This document shows positions 1-9,838 of a stretch of 64,000 nucleotides of DNA, piece by piece. This DNA comes from Microglena sp. YARC. Lineage: Eukaryota > Chlorophyta > Chlorophyceae > Chlamydomonadales > Chlamydomonadaceae. The position numbers and the translations under genes were made by a program. Numbering within the stretch: the first letter of the stretch is position 1; every line of letters starts with the position of its first letter. A model generated the notes under the pieces. That model did no database searches. It was not told the origin of the DNA and saw only the letters and a program-made list of their open reading frames with translations. The stretch covers positions 113,816,926-113,880,925 of the forward strand of contig CM039462.1 of the NCBI GenBank assembly GCA_022414725.1. The letters run 5' to 3'.

Positions 1-330
1 TGTACCCGGATTATAGTAAGATTCTTGACCCAGAATTATACCCTGAATCGAAGAATTCACCAAAATTTGCCCGATTTATTCCCCCGGAATCCCCCTGAAT
101 TTCCCCCCAAATTCACCAGAATCCCCAAATTTGCCCAATTTATTCCCCGAGAATTCTCCAGAATTCTTACCCCAGAATTCTACCCGAATCGTAGTATAAT
201 TCTTACCCCATAATTCTACCCGGATTCTAGTAGAATTATTCCCCCATAATTCTACACGGATTCTTGTAGAATTCTTACACCGGAATCTACTAGGTAACGA
301 ATCTACTAGGGTAATATACTAGGGCTAGTA
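1..330. repeat. Degenerate AT-rich tandem repeat around GAATTCTNCCC
   Basis: Words such as AGAATTCTTACCCC, GAATTCTACCCG and GGATTCTAGTAG recur at irregular spacing of about 20-40 bases. No gene is supported; short open frames here only follow the repeat. From 330 to 480 the sequence is unique-looking and I see nothing in it. Confidence 0.6.
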
Positions 331-479
331 TATTGGGTTAGTACAAATTTGACGGTTTACTACACCATCTGATGGTTTACTATCCCTATCGTATAAAAAA
401 TACGACCAAATGCAATAAAAACAACCATGGGGTCGTAATAAATAAATACTAGTCAAAATGGGGTATAGTAGAATCGAGT

Positions 480-1149
480 TTAATTCATAATGGGAGGAGG
501 GGGTTTCCCGGGCCAAAGGGTGATGTTGTCACCGAGGAGGAAGAAGGGGCAACAAGGAAGGCGCTGCCCACCGGTGAGGGTTTCCCAAGTGGAAAGGAGC
601 CAGTCTATGACAGGGGCAGAATCAGGGCATTCCAAGAAAGCGTGAGACATGGTGTCAACAGTGTGCAGCTGCAAGCAGCCAGGGCTGGAGCAGACTATGG
701 AGGGGAGGTCGTCTTGGTTGATCCGTTGGAAGCGTCCTCATACATGGGCACGGAACGCATTGCAGCCCAGGGTGCCATAAAGCAAGCTCCGGCAAGTGAT
801 GGTATAAGGACGGTGGAGAGTCTTGTCTGCGAGGCGTACCCACACCTGCAAAAAGCCCGCACGTAGAGGGAGGGAGACTTGAGGTTCGTCCTGTCTTTTA
901 GCAGTTCTCTCGGCTGGGCCTGGACGGGGGGGGCGGACATGTTGTAAGTCCACCCAAGCGTTCTGAGGGAGGTCTTCAGGGGAACGGACTGGAATAGGGG
1001 GGACAACGAGCGCTCTCTTTGTTGCTGAGGCAATCCATTGGGATTCAAGACCACGGAGGCCTCGCAGGTCAGAGTTAGTGCTAGGGTGAGTGTTCAAGGT
1101 GGAGGGGGGTAGAATGCTCCACAGCCTGGGCCAAGCAGCACGTTCCCTA
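480..1149 (-). pseudogene. LINE ORF2 C-terminal region, copy 1 (RT zinc-binding-like)
   Basis: The minus strand encodes a piece with HTVDTMSHAFLECPDSAPV, which resembles the C-terminal zinc-binding region that follows LINE reverse transcriptases (H...C...W pattern). Upstream pieces in shifted frames carry VWVRLADKTLHRPYTIT. The same segment, about 90% alike by eye, lies at 34,350-35,060. The reading frame is broken several times, so this is a dead copy. It resumes for about 37 bases at 1,746-1,783 after a retroposon insertion. The RT core itself is missing. Confidence 0.65.
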
Positions 1150-1745
1150 TTTTTTTTTTTACAAAGGGGGGAACCAGGAAAAGGCGCAACTGATAAAACC
1201 TAGCCCTTTGTGACCAAGGAGAAAATACCAAAGAAAAAAACTTGAACGGCTAAGGGACAGCTGAGGGACAAACACCACCTGGGCGACTGAAGGGACAAAG
1301 GAGGACAGAACAGAAGACAAACAAACCAGAGAGGCAAGGAAGAAGCCCAAAACAGGACGCCCAAGAGAAGGGGCTAGGACCACTAAGAAAAAAGACCTAT
1401 GAAGGGGGGGGCCAAAACATTGCAATCTCTAACAGTCACCGGATCAGAAGACTGAAAGAGGAGAAGCAAACTAAGGAGGACGAAAAGGAAAACTATGCGA
1501 GAGACTAAGAGAAAAAGGGGGGGAGGGGTGGGGGGGGGGGGGGGGAACTAAGGAAGCAACTAGGGGGAAAACTAAAGGAGGCAACTAAGGGTGGAAACTG
1601 AACTAGGGGAAGCAAACTAAGGGAGAAACTGCAAAAACAAGCCAAAAGCAGGGAGGCAACCAGAAAAGAAGAAAGACAATAGGAAGCAAAGCGAAAACCT
1701 ATAAGACTGGTCTGGTCAGGTAAACAACAAGAAAGAGGAGCCTCT
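1150..1745 (-). mobile_element. Retroposon Ret-A, near full length, poly(A)-tailed
   Basis: On the plus strand this starts with a T run (the tail of a minus-strand element), followed by ACAAAGGG ... CCCTTTGT about 50 bases apart, the terminal hairpin. It is non-coding and purine-rich, with an internal G run. Comparison with the uninterrupted LINE copy near 35,010 gives both insertion edges: CACGTTCC before and GTATGACCTCGC after. The flanks share a short CCTCT-like duplication. Family name Ret-A is mine. It could be a SINE or the 3' part of an unseen LINE. Confidence 0.7.
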
Positions 1746-1782
1746 GTATGACCTCGCACGAAATGGGGGGAACTGGGGCTTT

Positions 1783-2330
1783 AAGTTTTTGTGCGACCAC
1801 AATGGCCCATGTAAACCGGTTTGTGTGCCTCTCGGATAATATCCAAGCGCAATTCAGCGTCCATAGGCACACATAAAAATTCGCATACGTACTTGCTCTT
1901 CTTGAACCAGTATCCAGATTTCGAAAATTTATCACGGAGGCGTTTGCAGCCCGGTGTGAAGTTTGTGTCCTTCTTGTATCCCGCTAAAATTCGATCCATC
2001 ATAGATAAAGAGAAGTTGGCCGACGCCAAGGGCGTCAAACGTCTGCGACGTCGCGTTTGTTTGACTGTCACCGATGGGACGGGGAGTGAAGTCGGAGTCC
2101 GTGGATGGACTGCGGGTCCCTCAACGACTGCGGGTCCGACTGCCAGCGGCCGTTGCTTTTTCGATCGAGCACGGCATTTGCTGACCAAGAGGGAGAACAC
2201 CAGGAGCAGGTGCGAGCCGGCTACGTCGGCGGGTGCGGAGAGATTGGGGTTGCGACTGACCGGGTCTGCCATATTATTGCGACCTGTGCGATACTCCCAA
2301 GTATAGCTAAAAGGAGCGAGGTCCTCTTGC
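1783..2330 (-). pseudogene. Gypsy RNase H end and integrase H2C2 domain
   Basis: A minus-strand frame contains YRTGRNNMADPVSRNP, matching the end of Ty3/gypsy RNase H (the NxxADxLSR signature). About 100 residues later comes LRLDIIREAHKPVYMGHCGRTKT-like sequence, with the H..GH.G..KT pattern of the integrase zinc-binding domain. The integrase core is missing because the LINE fragment abuts at 1,783. The frame runs on upstream into the Ret-A repeat, which is not part of the protein. Confidence 0.7.
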
Positions 2331-2332
2331 CT

Positions 2333-2766
2333 CCTGTTGTTTACCTGTCCAGACCAGTCTTTTAGGTTTTTGCTTTGCTTCCAGTTGACTTTCTTCTTTT
2401 TTGCTTGCCCTAGTTTCAGTTTGCTTCCCCTAGTTAGTTGCCTCCTTAGTTGCCTCCTTAGTTTCCCCATAAGTTGCCTCCTTAGTCCCCCCCCCCCCCC
2501 CCCCCCCCCCGGCCCCCCCCCCCCCCTCCCCTGTTTTCTCTTAGTTTCTCGCATAGTTTTCCTTTTAGTCTCCTTAGTTTGCATCTCCTCTTTCAGTCTT
2601 CTGATCTGGTGACTGTTAGAGGTTGCAATGTTTTGGCCCCCCTTCATAGGTCTTTTTTCTTAGTAGTCCTAGCCTCTCTTTGGGCTTCCTGTTTTTTGGG
2701 CTTCTTCCTTGCCTCTCTGGTTTGTTCGTCTTCAGTTCCTGTCCTCCTTTGTCCCTTCAGTCCCAG
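2333..2766 (+). mobile_element. Ret-A copy lacking its 3' hairpin and tail
   Basis: Plus-strand sequence from CTGTTGTTTACCTGTCCAGACC onward is the reverse complement of 1,300-1,740. It includes a long C run (about 2,488-2,526). The match stops near CCCTTCAGTCC; the expected hairpin and poly(A) are absent and gypsy protease sequence follows. With the copy at 1,150-1,745 it forms a large imperfect inverted repeat around the gypsy integrase fragment. Confidence 0.65.
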
Positions 2767-2778
2767 CGCAAGTGAATC

Positions 2779-3376
2779 CGCTGCGTTCGTTTTCCCAAGG
2801 GTATATATGCAAGCCGAGATCATCAGCCGTCTGCTTTTCCATCAGGCAACCCGTAGCGCCCGAATTCTCTAAAGTTAGCGACTGTTTAGCACCTGATCGG
2901 GCGTTGAGAAGCATATCGGGGGCTGTCGATGTGTTGACTTCGTATACCCGATTGGCTCGTATGGTTAGCACAGGGGATGCCTTCGTATTGCGAGGCGCGT
3001 GATTGCGACGGATGCACTTCGTGGACTGTCCGGCAGCGATTCGCTGTTCGCGAACTTCGGGATCTGTTGCCTCCGTCCACCAGTGTTGTTTTCGACGGGT
3101 TTCCATCGGACTGGGGGTCTTCTCCTTTGGATTGGGGCCGAAGTATACTGCCTTGGTCGCGTCGTTTATAGCATACCAATCTTTCTTGATTTGAACAGCT
3201 CTTTCGGAGTCGGGGGGGTCATACCAGACTTGTATGGCAACCTTATTCGAAGGTGACCCCTTCAGACAGGGTTTTGAATGGTGGTCGAACGATTGGTATT
3301 CCTTGAATAACTCCATACCTTGTAGGAGACCGGATACATGTTTATTGTTACTTGCGTTTTTTGGGAGGATGAACAT
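2779..3376 (-). pseudogene. Gypsy protease region with mutated active site
   Basis: The minus-strand frame ends with SLTLENSGATGCLMEKQTAD, DLGLHIYPW. This aligns with retroviral-type aspartic proteases, where D-S-G-A is the active-site loop. Here the aspartate is asparagine (NSGA), so the protease should be dead. The part before it is gag-pol linker without recognisable domains. The frame is truncated by the Ret-A copy downstream. Confidence 0.65.
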
Positions 3377-3699
3377 TCCGGATGTTGCGAAGGGTGCGTC
3401 GTTTTTGCATTCCTAATAGTGTTCTAGCACTGAAACGACGTCTTCCGGAATGGGGTGCACGTATATGAATTCGTTTGCGACGGAGACTCGCATGCCAAAC
3501 TCCGTAGAGAACTTTTAGAGACAGGGGGACGAAAAAGCATTAGTCGATGTTACATTAATAGTTGGGGTTAAGCCCAAGTTAGAAAATAGTTCCTTCTGAA
3601 CTTGCAACAAGAGCTCCTGTGGCTTGACTACTTCTACTTTATTGTTGCCCATTACACGATCTAGGCTAGTCAAGACCTGACCGGCCGATTCCTATTCCC

Positions 3700-4862
3700 A
3701 AACTGGGATGGGACCGTTGTCCTCAAGGGCCCAGTCGGGACACGTCGTCTCATTGAGGGCAGGCCAGTTGGGCAAGTCCCGCGTGCGGCAGCGTCGGTCA
3801 GGGTTCAGCGACAGCGTACATGTCTTCATCCATCGGAAACAGAAGAAGCAGCGAGCACCATTCTGCAGCCAAATGGATTGCCCGACGCTGACCTAGTTGT
3901 TCATATGCATAGTGTTCTGAGGGTCCTGACCCGAAAAGTCTGGGACACGTGGCCCGACAGGCAATCCACAGCCCCAACCAGCACCTTGTCCATATCCTCC
4001 TTGACCACCTCAGCCCGTGCCGCGGCTGATAGAGCCTGTCCCGAACGTGCGATCGGCACCTTGCAAGCTGAGGACCTGCGATCTACCCTGCTTGACGGTG
4101 TGCGTCGGCTGCATTGCACTACGTCCTCCACCACCTTGGCCAGCGGCCTGGTTGCGATTACCGTGAGCCTCCAGTTTGGGGCTCTTGGCAGGACGAGAGT
4201 TCATCTTTCCGCCGTCGTTGGTGGTTCTCAGCCCTTGCGTAGAGAAAGAATTGGTGTCAGAATCTGAGGGAGGAGCACTGGTAAATTGGACACGATTTAC
4301 AGCTGGGCCTTTTCCCAGGGTATCGTGTATCTGCGTGTCTCTTGAATGGAGACTTCCACTTATGATTTGCGTATCCTCCCCTCTGATGGCGATCGTGTTT
4401 GTCGGTTAAGGACTTGCCTCGTGCTGCGACGATCTTTCTCGCCTTGTCCAGTTGCAGATAGTGGAACGGGTCCTCCATTGTTTCGAATAACGTGCCCGAC
4501 TCGCGCCGAGAGTGTGCTCTGGCGCGGAAATCGTCGGAGAGCCCAGTGCGAAAGAAATTTAATTTCTCGCGATCGGTGAGATCTGGGACTTTGCGGAACT
4601 CCAACTTGATGGCGTGGAAATAATTCTGCAAGGATCGAGTATCTTGGCGCAGGCCACCTTCGTGTAATATGGTGAGAGCGACGTGTGATTCCGATAAAAT
4701 TTCGGGCATGAGGAGCGATTCTACCCAGTCCACAATACCCGCGAAATCCAATCCGTCCAATTCGTCGGTAGACCATGCTTCGTCGAACGTAATGCGTAGT
4801 TGGCCTGTGAAGGCCGACGACAGGTGTGGAACAATCCGCGCAAACGGTCCAATGTCATGAAC
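3700..4862 (-). pseudogene. Gypsy gag core and C-terminus
   Basis: The frame at 4,257-4,760 carries LQNYFHAIKLEFRKVPDLTD, REKLNFFRTGLSDDFRARAH and similar sequence, typical of the retrotransposon gag capsid domain (RTG.L....R). Further left, other frames hold a glycine- and proline-rich stretch and a Cys-rich piece around 3,700-3,860 that may be a worn zinc knuckle. Frames are broken by several indels. Inferred role: nucleocapsid of the gypsy element. Confidence 0.6.
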
Positions 4863-4992
4863 TTTTGTCCATGTCTTTCTAGTCTTCTTCTTTGGCTTTT
4901 TCTTCCTTGGTCACATAGGGCTAGGTTTTATCAGATGTTCCCTTTCCTGGTTCCTCCCTATGTAAAAAAAAAAAAAAAAAAAAAAAAATGTA
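4863..4992 (+). mobile_element. 5'-truncated Ret-B retroposon with poly(A)
   Basis: The sequence CATGTCTTTCTAGTCTTC leads into GGTCACATAGGG ... CCCTATGT and then about 24 A residues (4,963-4,988). Only the last 130 bases of Ret-B are present, inserted into gypsy gag. Variable 5' truncation with an intact hairpin-poly(A) end is the usual mark of target-primed reverse transcription. Confidence 0.8.
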
Positions 4993-6273
4993 TCCGTCGG
5001 AAAATTGGAGTTTGAGGATTGTCAAGACAGAGACGATCCATCGGCGCAACTTTGCTTATAATCCCTGTCCGACAGTTTGTGCTCGAGGAGACGTAACTCC
5101 TTTCGAACCTCAGTGATCCGTTCAGCGTGAGTATGGGCAGGCGGATGGATAGGATTGGCGAGACTCGTGGGAATATCGGTAGCCCTCGGCGTGTCCACGC
5201 GAGCTTGTCGCGTTGGTAAGGGAGCGTCCAGTGGCAATTTTGCCGCGCGTTTGGCCCCACAGAGGACAGAAGCCAGAGGCTCCGTCGGGGGCACTGTTGG
5301 GGGCTCCGTCGGAGCACCCATCGGGGGAACGTGACCCGGTTTTGGTCGGACAGGCGCAGCCTGTCGGACCAATTCAGGTTGGTCGGATACCTCGTCGTCC
5401 GAAGGGATGTAATCCGAGACGTGACCCGAGTCGTCGGGTTGCGTGCGACGTGAGGGGGCGACGGACGGCGCTGTAGCAGTAGAGCCCGAACGAGGGACTG
5501 AATCTCGTTGCGTTTTACCCGATAGTGCACCTGACGGAGCGTAGGCGTCCGGAATTTGGAAATGTTTGGAGGTAAAAATCGTCGGGACAATCGTCAGAAC
5601 TACCGTCGGAACCACCGTTGGAGAAAAAAACCCTGAATTATCAACAACCCGCACCTGCCTGTTAGCGGGAGGTTGCTCAGCGGGGCGAGGCAGCTTGTCA
5701 GTGAGACGTTCGTCGTTAGCAGGAGCTGCCGGGCAGTAGACGCCAAGCGCCTTGGTACCCTTGAGGGCCTCGTTCCTCGCATAGATCTCATCTATGGACT
5801 CTGGCATGTCCTCCATCCAGGAGGTCTTCTTCTTAAGCTGATTGGAGCGAATGAGGCGGGTTTTTTTCTTTGGGGTGAGGTGGTCCCTGGGTCCTCCATC
5901 ACCTGCTGGGCAGCGACCAAGTCAGCGTCATCAGGAGGCGAAAAGAGTTCGTTGGCGTACTCCGTCAAGAGCTTGGCCAGGGGGGCGTCGGCGAAAGGAG
6001 CAATAGGGTGGTCCTCGGCGTGGTAGTAAAGCATACGCTCCTTCTTCGCCACCTTCGCGTAGGAGGGCGCTGCGATGGCCTTCCTGGCGTGCATAAGTGC
6101 CAAGGCCATGCGAGACATGGGCTCCGTCGGAGCGGGTTCAGCCTGACGGGCACGCTGAGGCAGAGTGTGCTTCTGCCCCACGGCCCTCCCGTTGCCGACT
6201 CCATGGTAGAGGGGCTCGTCGGTGTTAGAATATCAGTTATCACTTGCCTTGTGATATTCGGACTAGACTTCAT
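4993..6273 (-). pseudogene. Gypsy gag N-terminal region
   Basis: Two overlapping minus-strand frames (5,022-5,816 and 5,792-6,181) encode a Pro/Thr/Ser-rich polypeptide. It has a short coiled coil (AERITEVRKELRLLEHKLSD) near its end and a helical Ala-rich segment at the beginning. No family is recognised directly. Its position just upstream of the gag core on the same strand makes gag N-terminus the best reading. The two frames need one shift near 5,800 to join. Confidence 0.5.
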
Positions 6274-6289
6274 GTGATGCTAATTAGGT

Positions 6290-6365
6290 AAAACGCTGCC
6301 TCCAGGGGGATTTGAACCCATGTCGAATCTCCGAATAGCTCATGGCGCTACACACTGAGCCAATA
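6290..6365 (-). other. tRNA-like sequence (A and B box), probably pseudogene or SINE head
   Basis: Minus strand: TTGGCTCAGTGTGTAGCG resembles an A box/D arm (GCTC...GAGC can pair) and GGGTTCAAATCCCC resembles a B box/T loop, 34 bases further on. The 5' acceptor strand that should pair with GGAGGCAGCG is missing and the T stem is poor, so a working tRNA is unlikely. Confidence 0.35.
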
Positions 6366-6389
6366 GTAATATGCTGTGTCGTGTTTAGT

Positions 6390-6960
6390 GAGTACAAGTT
6401 ACACCTGGTGGCCAACCGGTTGTTACCGCCCGATGGCCGGTTTAGGGATGCTTCGCGGTAGCTACTGAAGGAATCTACCGGTGGAATCTTCCAAATATGC
6501 CTTCCGTAGATTCCCTCCCGAACAGTATAAAAGGGGACTCACGAGAGCAGAGTACCACTTACTCTCTCTCTGGTCCCCAGGTAAGATTTACTGTTCCGCT
6601 GCCATTACTGCGTCTCTTGCTATGATCTTTGGTGCTCCAGAAAGCTGAGACTCGCGCGCATCTGTTCGCGCGCACCTGACTGAGCGAATCTGCTCGCGCG
6701 CATCTGACTGCGCGCATTTGTTCAAAGCTAGTTGTTCAGCTTTGTTTGCAGCTCTCTCTTTCTCTCTGCTTTGATACTCTGACTCTTAGTTCTAATTGCT
6801 TTGCTTAGATATTGAAGGCTCTTCGCCTGCTTCTTGTACATTGCCTGTTCCCACTTGTCAGTTCTAAGGCATTCGCCTTTCTTTGTAGTTGTTTTGTTTC
6901 TGATGTAATCACCACTTACTCTCTCTCTTGTCCCCAGCCTATTTATTCTTCAGGTTACGG
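6390..6960 (+). promoter_or_regulatory. LTR-like promoter segment with TATA box
   Basis: TATAAAAG lies at 6,526-6,533. It is followed about 25 bases later by a pyrimidine-rich start-like region and then CCAGGTAAGA, a good splice donor. An acceptor-like TTGTCCCCAG lies at 6,929-6,938. A small GC-rich repeat (TCGCGCGCATCTG) occurs three times at 6,650-6,725. No ORF is present. I read it as a solo LTR or an LTR-retrotransposon leader, but the edges are not proven. Confidence 0.4.
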
Positions 6961-7018
6961 GTCTTTCGCGCTGGATTGAATTGGAGCTGGCTGGATTGCC
7001 CCTCCTTTTAGCTGGACT

Positions 7019-7207
7019 TTTTTTTTTTTTTTTTTTTTTTTAGTTGTGAAAGGATTTTCACCCCAGGAGGTGGGTCTCCCGACACAAACCAGCGACACAG
7101 AGGATTCAGTTTGAATGGTGGTGCCACTCCTACAATATGCAAAGTAGGCGCACTTAGGGTTGGTGAGAGATACCAACCCAAGACCAAACGCACATTCACC
7201 ACTACCC
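7019..7207 (-). mobile_element. Retroposon Ret-C (SINE-like), copy 1
   Basis: A T run at 7,019-7,040 is the tail of a minus-strand element of about 165 bases, also present at 56,722-56,907. The minus strand contains GGGTTGGT-(7 nt)-ACCAACCC, a B-box-like CATTCAAACTGAATCC, and the hairpin GTGAAA-(4 nt)-TTTCAC just before poly(A). It is non-coding. Confidence 0.7.
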
Positions 7208-7329
7208 CCGTTGACCATGGCAGACAAGCTCCCTGCCATGGTCGTTAGAGGCGGAATCAAGGAGACATAACTAGAGAACCACCACGAGGGCAGAAATCCG
7301 ACAGTACTTCCCTACAAGGTTTGCTTGGG

Positions 7330-8290
7330 GCTAGGACGCCAAAACACTGAGGAATCGAACCTCACCACCCCCTTCCTACTCTCACAAGTAGGGTCGGTAC
7401 AGCAAGGGTACTGTAGATCACAAGGGATGTAGAACACACCACATTTGTAACTCAGCCTGCGTGTCCTGCGATCTAACGCCGCCCCCTAACCGCTAAGGTA
7501 AACCTCGGCAAGACAGGAAAAGAGCAATGAACCCGTGGAACTGTGATCTGGGCGATTTTCACGCCCAAACCAGGCCTGTCGATTTGCAACGCCCAGACGC
7601 TCGTGTGAAAGAAGGAGGGGGGGGTGGGGGACCAGAAAGTTACAAAATAAAGGAGATGAGACTGCCGACAAGGGAATTCGGAGAAGGGCGTAGGAGGGGG
7701 AGATGAGGAGGGGGGTACGAAGGGGAGGAGGGGGAATGAAGGAGGGGAGGGGGGAAAGAGTGGGTAGGGAGGTTTGACAGGGGGATAAGAAGGAGGGGGA
7801 GGGGGGGAAAGAGGGGAAAGAGGGGAACAAGGTGGAAGGGGCGATGGGGGGGAGGTATGAGGGGAGGTATGAGAAGGGGAAGAGGGGTTACAGGGGAGGA
7901 GGGCGTTGACGGTGAGGAGGTTGTGAATGGATCCGAGGAAAGAAATAGTGACCCACTAAGGCGATGGGAAGAGGGAAGGAAAGGAAAAGGAGGGAAATGG
8001 GAGGAAGAGGGCGGGAGATAGGAAGGGGGAAGGGATTGAAGCATGGGGAGGGGGGGCATGGGGATTGCAAGAGGAGGAAGGGGGGGAGAAGGGTTAAGCA
8101 GAGGGAGAAGTTGGGATTTAAGCGGAGAGGGGGGATGGTGGGATGGGTACAAAAGGAAGGGGGGTGGAAGGGGGGATTTGGGAGAGAAGGGGGGGAGTGT
8201 GCGTTGTAGCTGTGGGCGTGGAAAGGTGGCCAGAAAACCATGAGAATTAGATGTAAAAACACCAACAAGGTTAGAGTCACCCATCATCTT
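7330..8290 (-). repeat. C/T-rich dispersed repeat, copy 1
   Basis: On the minus strand it starts near ACTCTAACCTTGTTGG, runs through about 600 bases of C/T-rich tract (G/A on plus) and ends with GGTTCGATTCC after a GTTACAAATGTGGTG segment. A second copy lies on the plus strand at 53,000-53,965. The proline-rich frames here are a composition effect. The terminal GGTTCGATTCC equals a Pol III B box, and an A-box-like TTAGCGGTTAGGGG lies about 130 bases before it, so a tRNA-related retroposon is possible. Confidence 0.55.
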
Positions 8291-8353
8291 TACGTCCTGC
8301 ACAGCCCCCCTCTTCTTCAGCTTCTAGTACTGTGCTGGATGCATAGTTGTATG

Positions 8354-8376
8354 AAGCTGAAAAAAAAAAAAAGCTG
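8354..8376 (+). other. Bare poly(A) insertion flanked by AAGCTG duplications
   Basis: AAGCTG (8,354-8,359) and AAGCTG (8,371-8,376) flank 11 A residues with nothing else inserted. It looks like a target-site duplication around a tail-only retroinsertion. No empty site is available here, so this one is less certain than the case at 56,665. Confidence 0.45.
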
Positions 8377-8465
8377 GACTGCTCCACCTTTTGATTATCT
8401 TCCACTTCTCTACTCTCATCAATCTGCTTTACAATGGAGGACACAATGGTCTCTATGCCCAAGTT

Positions 8466-8467
8466 GT

Positions 8468-8498
<31 letters not shown>

Positions 8499-9838
8499 AT
8501 AGGGAGGAACCAGGAAAGGTAACATCTGAGAAAACCCTAGCCCTATGTGACCAAGGAAGAAAAAACCAAAGAAAAGACTAGAAGACATGGACCAAAAGTC
8601 CAGCTAAGACAAAAGATCCAAGACAAAAGACGAAAAGACTAGGGACAAAAGACTGAGGACAACAAACTAATTACTAGGAGGACAAAGGACAAAGGGCCTT
8701 CCGAGCACCACCCCACCTCCAAGCAAACACTGTTCCCTCCCAAACCAATAAAAAACACCACTGTAACCTCCCAAGAGCAACACAGAAGAAAAATAAAGGA
8801 AAGGCATGCACCCACAAGGTCTTGCTTGATCTAAGATTAAAACACTGCAGGGCATCACTCCTGTAACAGGCCAGTGCCATCAGGCATCACTCCTTTAGCA
8901 AACCAGCACATACTCTCAGCAGCCTAGTAACATGTCGCTAGTCACCATGCAGATCAGCAAGCTCTGCAAAGATGATCAGAGCGCGGCATGCAACAAACAA
9001 CAGGACAGGGCCAAAGCTAACACTAACAAGGTAACTAAAAAAAAATCTAAAGAAGCAAATCAAACTCCTTAGAAAACGTCCTGGACGGTGAAAGGGTGGA
9101 ACCCCCACAAGATCCACTGACCAGCAAGGAAAACCTTAAAGGCGCACTAAAGCAGCTAGCAAATAAACCGGTAGCCTGAGCATCAGGGCATCACTCCATT
9201 AGCATTTCAGCGCAGTCTATCAGCAGCCTAGTATCAAGCCACTAGGTCGCCAATGCAAATCAGCAAGCTCTGCAAAGACAACCAAGCGCGGCATGTCTAC
9301 GTTCAAAGGTAGCCGGTAACAAGGTAACAAAAACTATGTAGCTCTAAGTAAGCCTCCTGAACCTGCAGATGCAAGATACACACGTTTACAGGGCATCACT
9401 CCTATAACAGTCCAGTGCATCAGGGCATCAACCATCAGCAGACCGGCCCCGTGCCAGCTCAGCTGTCAAGTAGCATGCCACTTCTTCTCCAATGCAGACC
9501 AGCAAGCTCTGTAAGGAAGAAGACCAAAGCAGGCATGCTTACTGATAACAGGTCCGGGAAAAAGCAAACAAAAACAGTCTTCAGGGCAGGAGCAGCAGAT
9601 CCACCCCAAAAAAAACTTACTATCCAGCCCTCTAGGGCAGCAAAATGCTAAGACAACCTGTATCGCTATAGTTTCCAACCAATGCACACTCCAGGATCGG
9701 CAAGTCTCTAATTAGAGAACAAGAAGGATGCTGACCAATGCAGACCTTCAAACAGGAGACCTGCTGACTGAGAATTCAAAAAGAGGATGAGTCTCAACAG
9801 CACAACCCGGGGTGTCTAAAAAAAAAAACACAAAAAAA
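8466..9838 (-). mobile_element. Long Ret-B retroposon joined to satellite
   Basis: A T run (8,466-8,491) and the hairpin ACATAGGG ... CCCTATGT mark the 3' end on the minus strand. About 1.3 kb of non-coding sequence follows rightward, with internal copies of a GGGCATCACTCC...CAGC motif repeated 4-5 times at about 8,840-9,430. Its upstream end passes directly into the 423-bp satellite. The same order appears at 53,966-55,240 and 57,851-58,645. No ORF of note. Confidence 0.65.

Larger units (their letters stand above)
1783..6280 (-). mobile_element. Degraded Ty3/gypsy LTR retrotransposon
   Basis: Reading leftward, the order is gag N-terminus (about 6,270-5,000), gag core (4,862-3,700), aspartic protease (3,376-2,779), then the end of RNase H and the integrase zinc-binding domain (2,330-1,783). 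The reverse transcriptase between protease and RNase H is absent; a Ret-A copy sits at that place. A Ret-B copy interrupts gag. Clear flanking LTRs could not be paired. Frames are broken throughout, so the copy is inactive. Confidence 0.7.

Noticed and set aside
6290..6365. Functional tRNA gene
   Set aside because: Acceptor stem cannot form and the T stem is poor.
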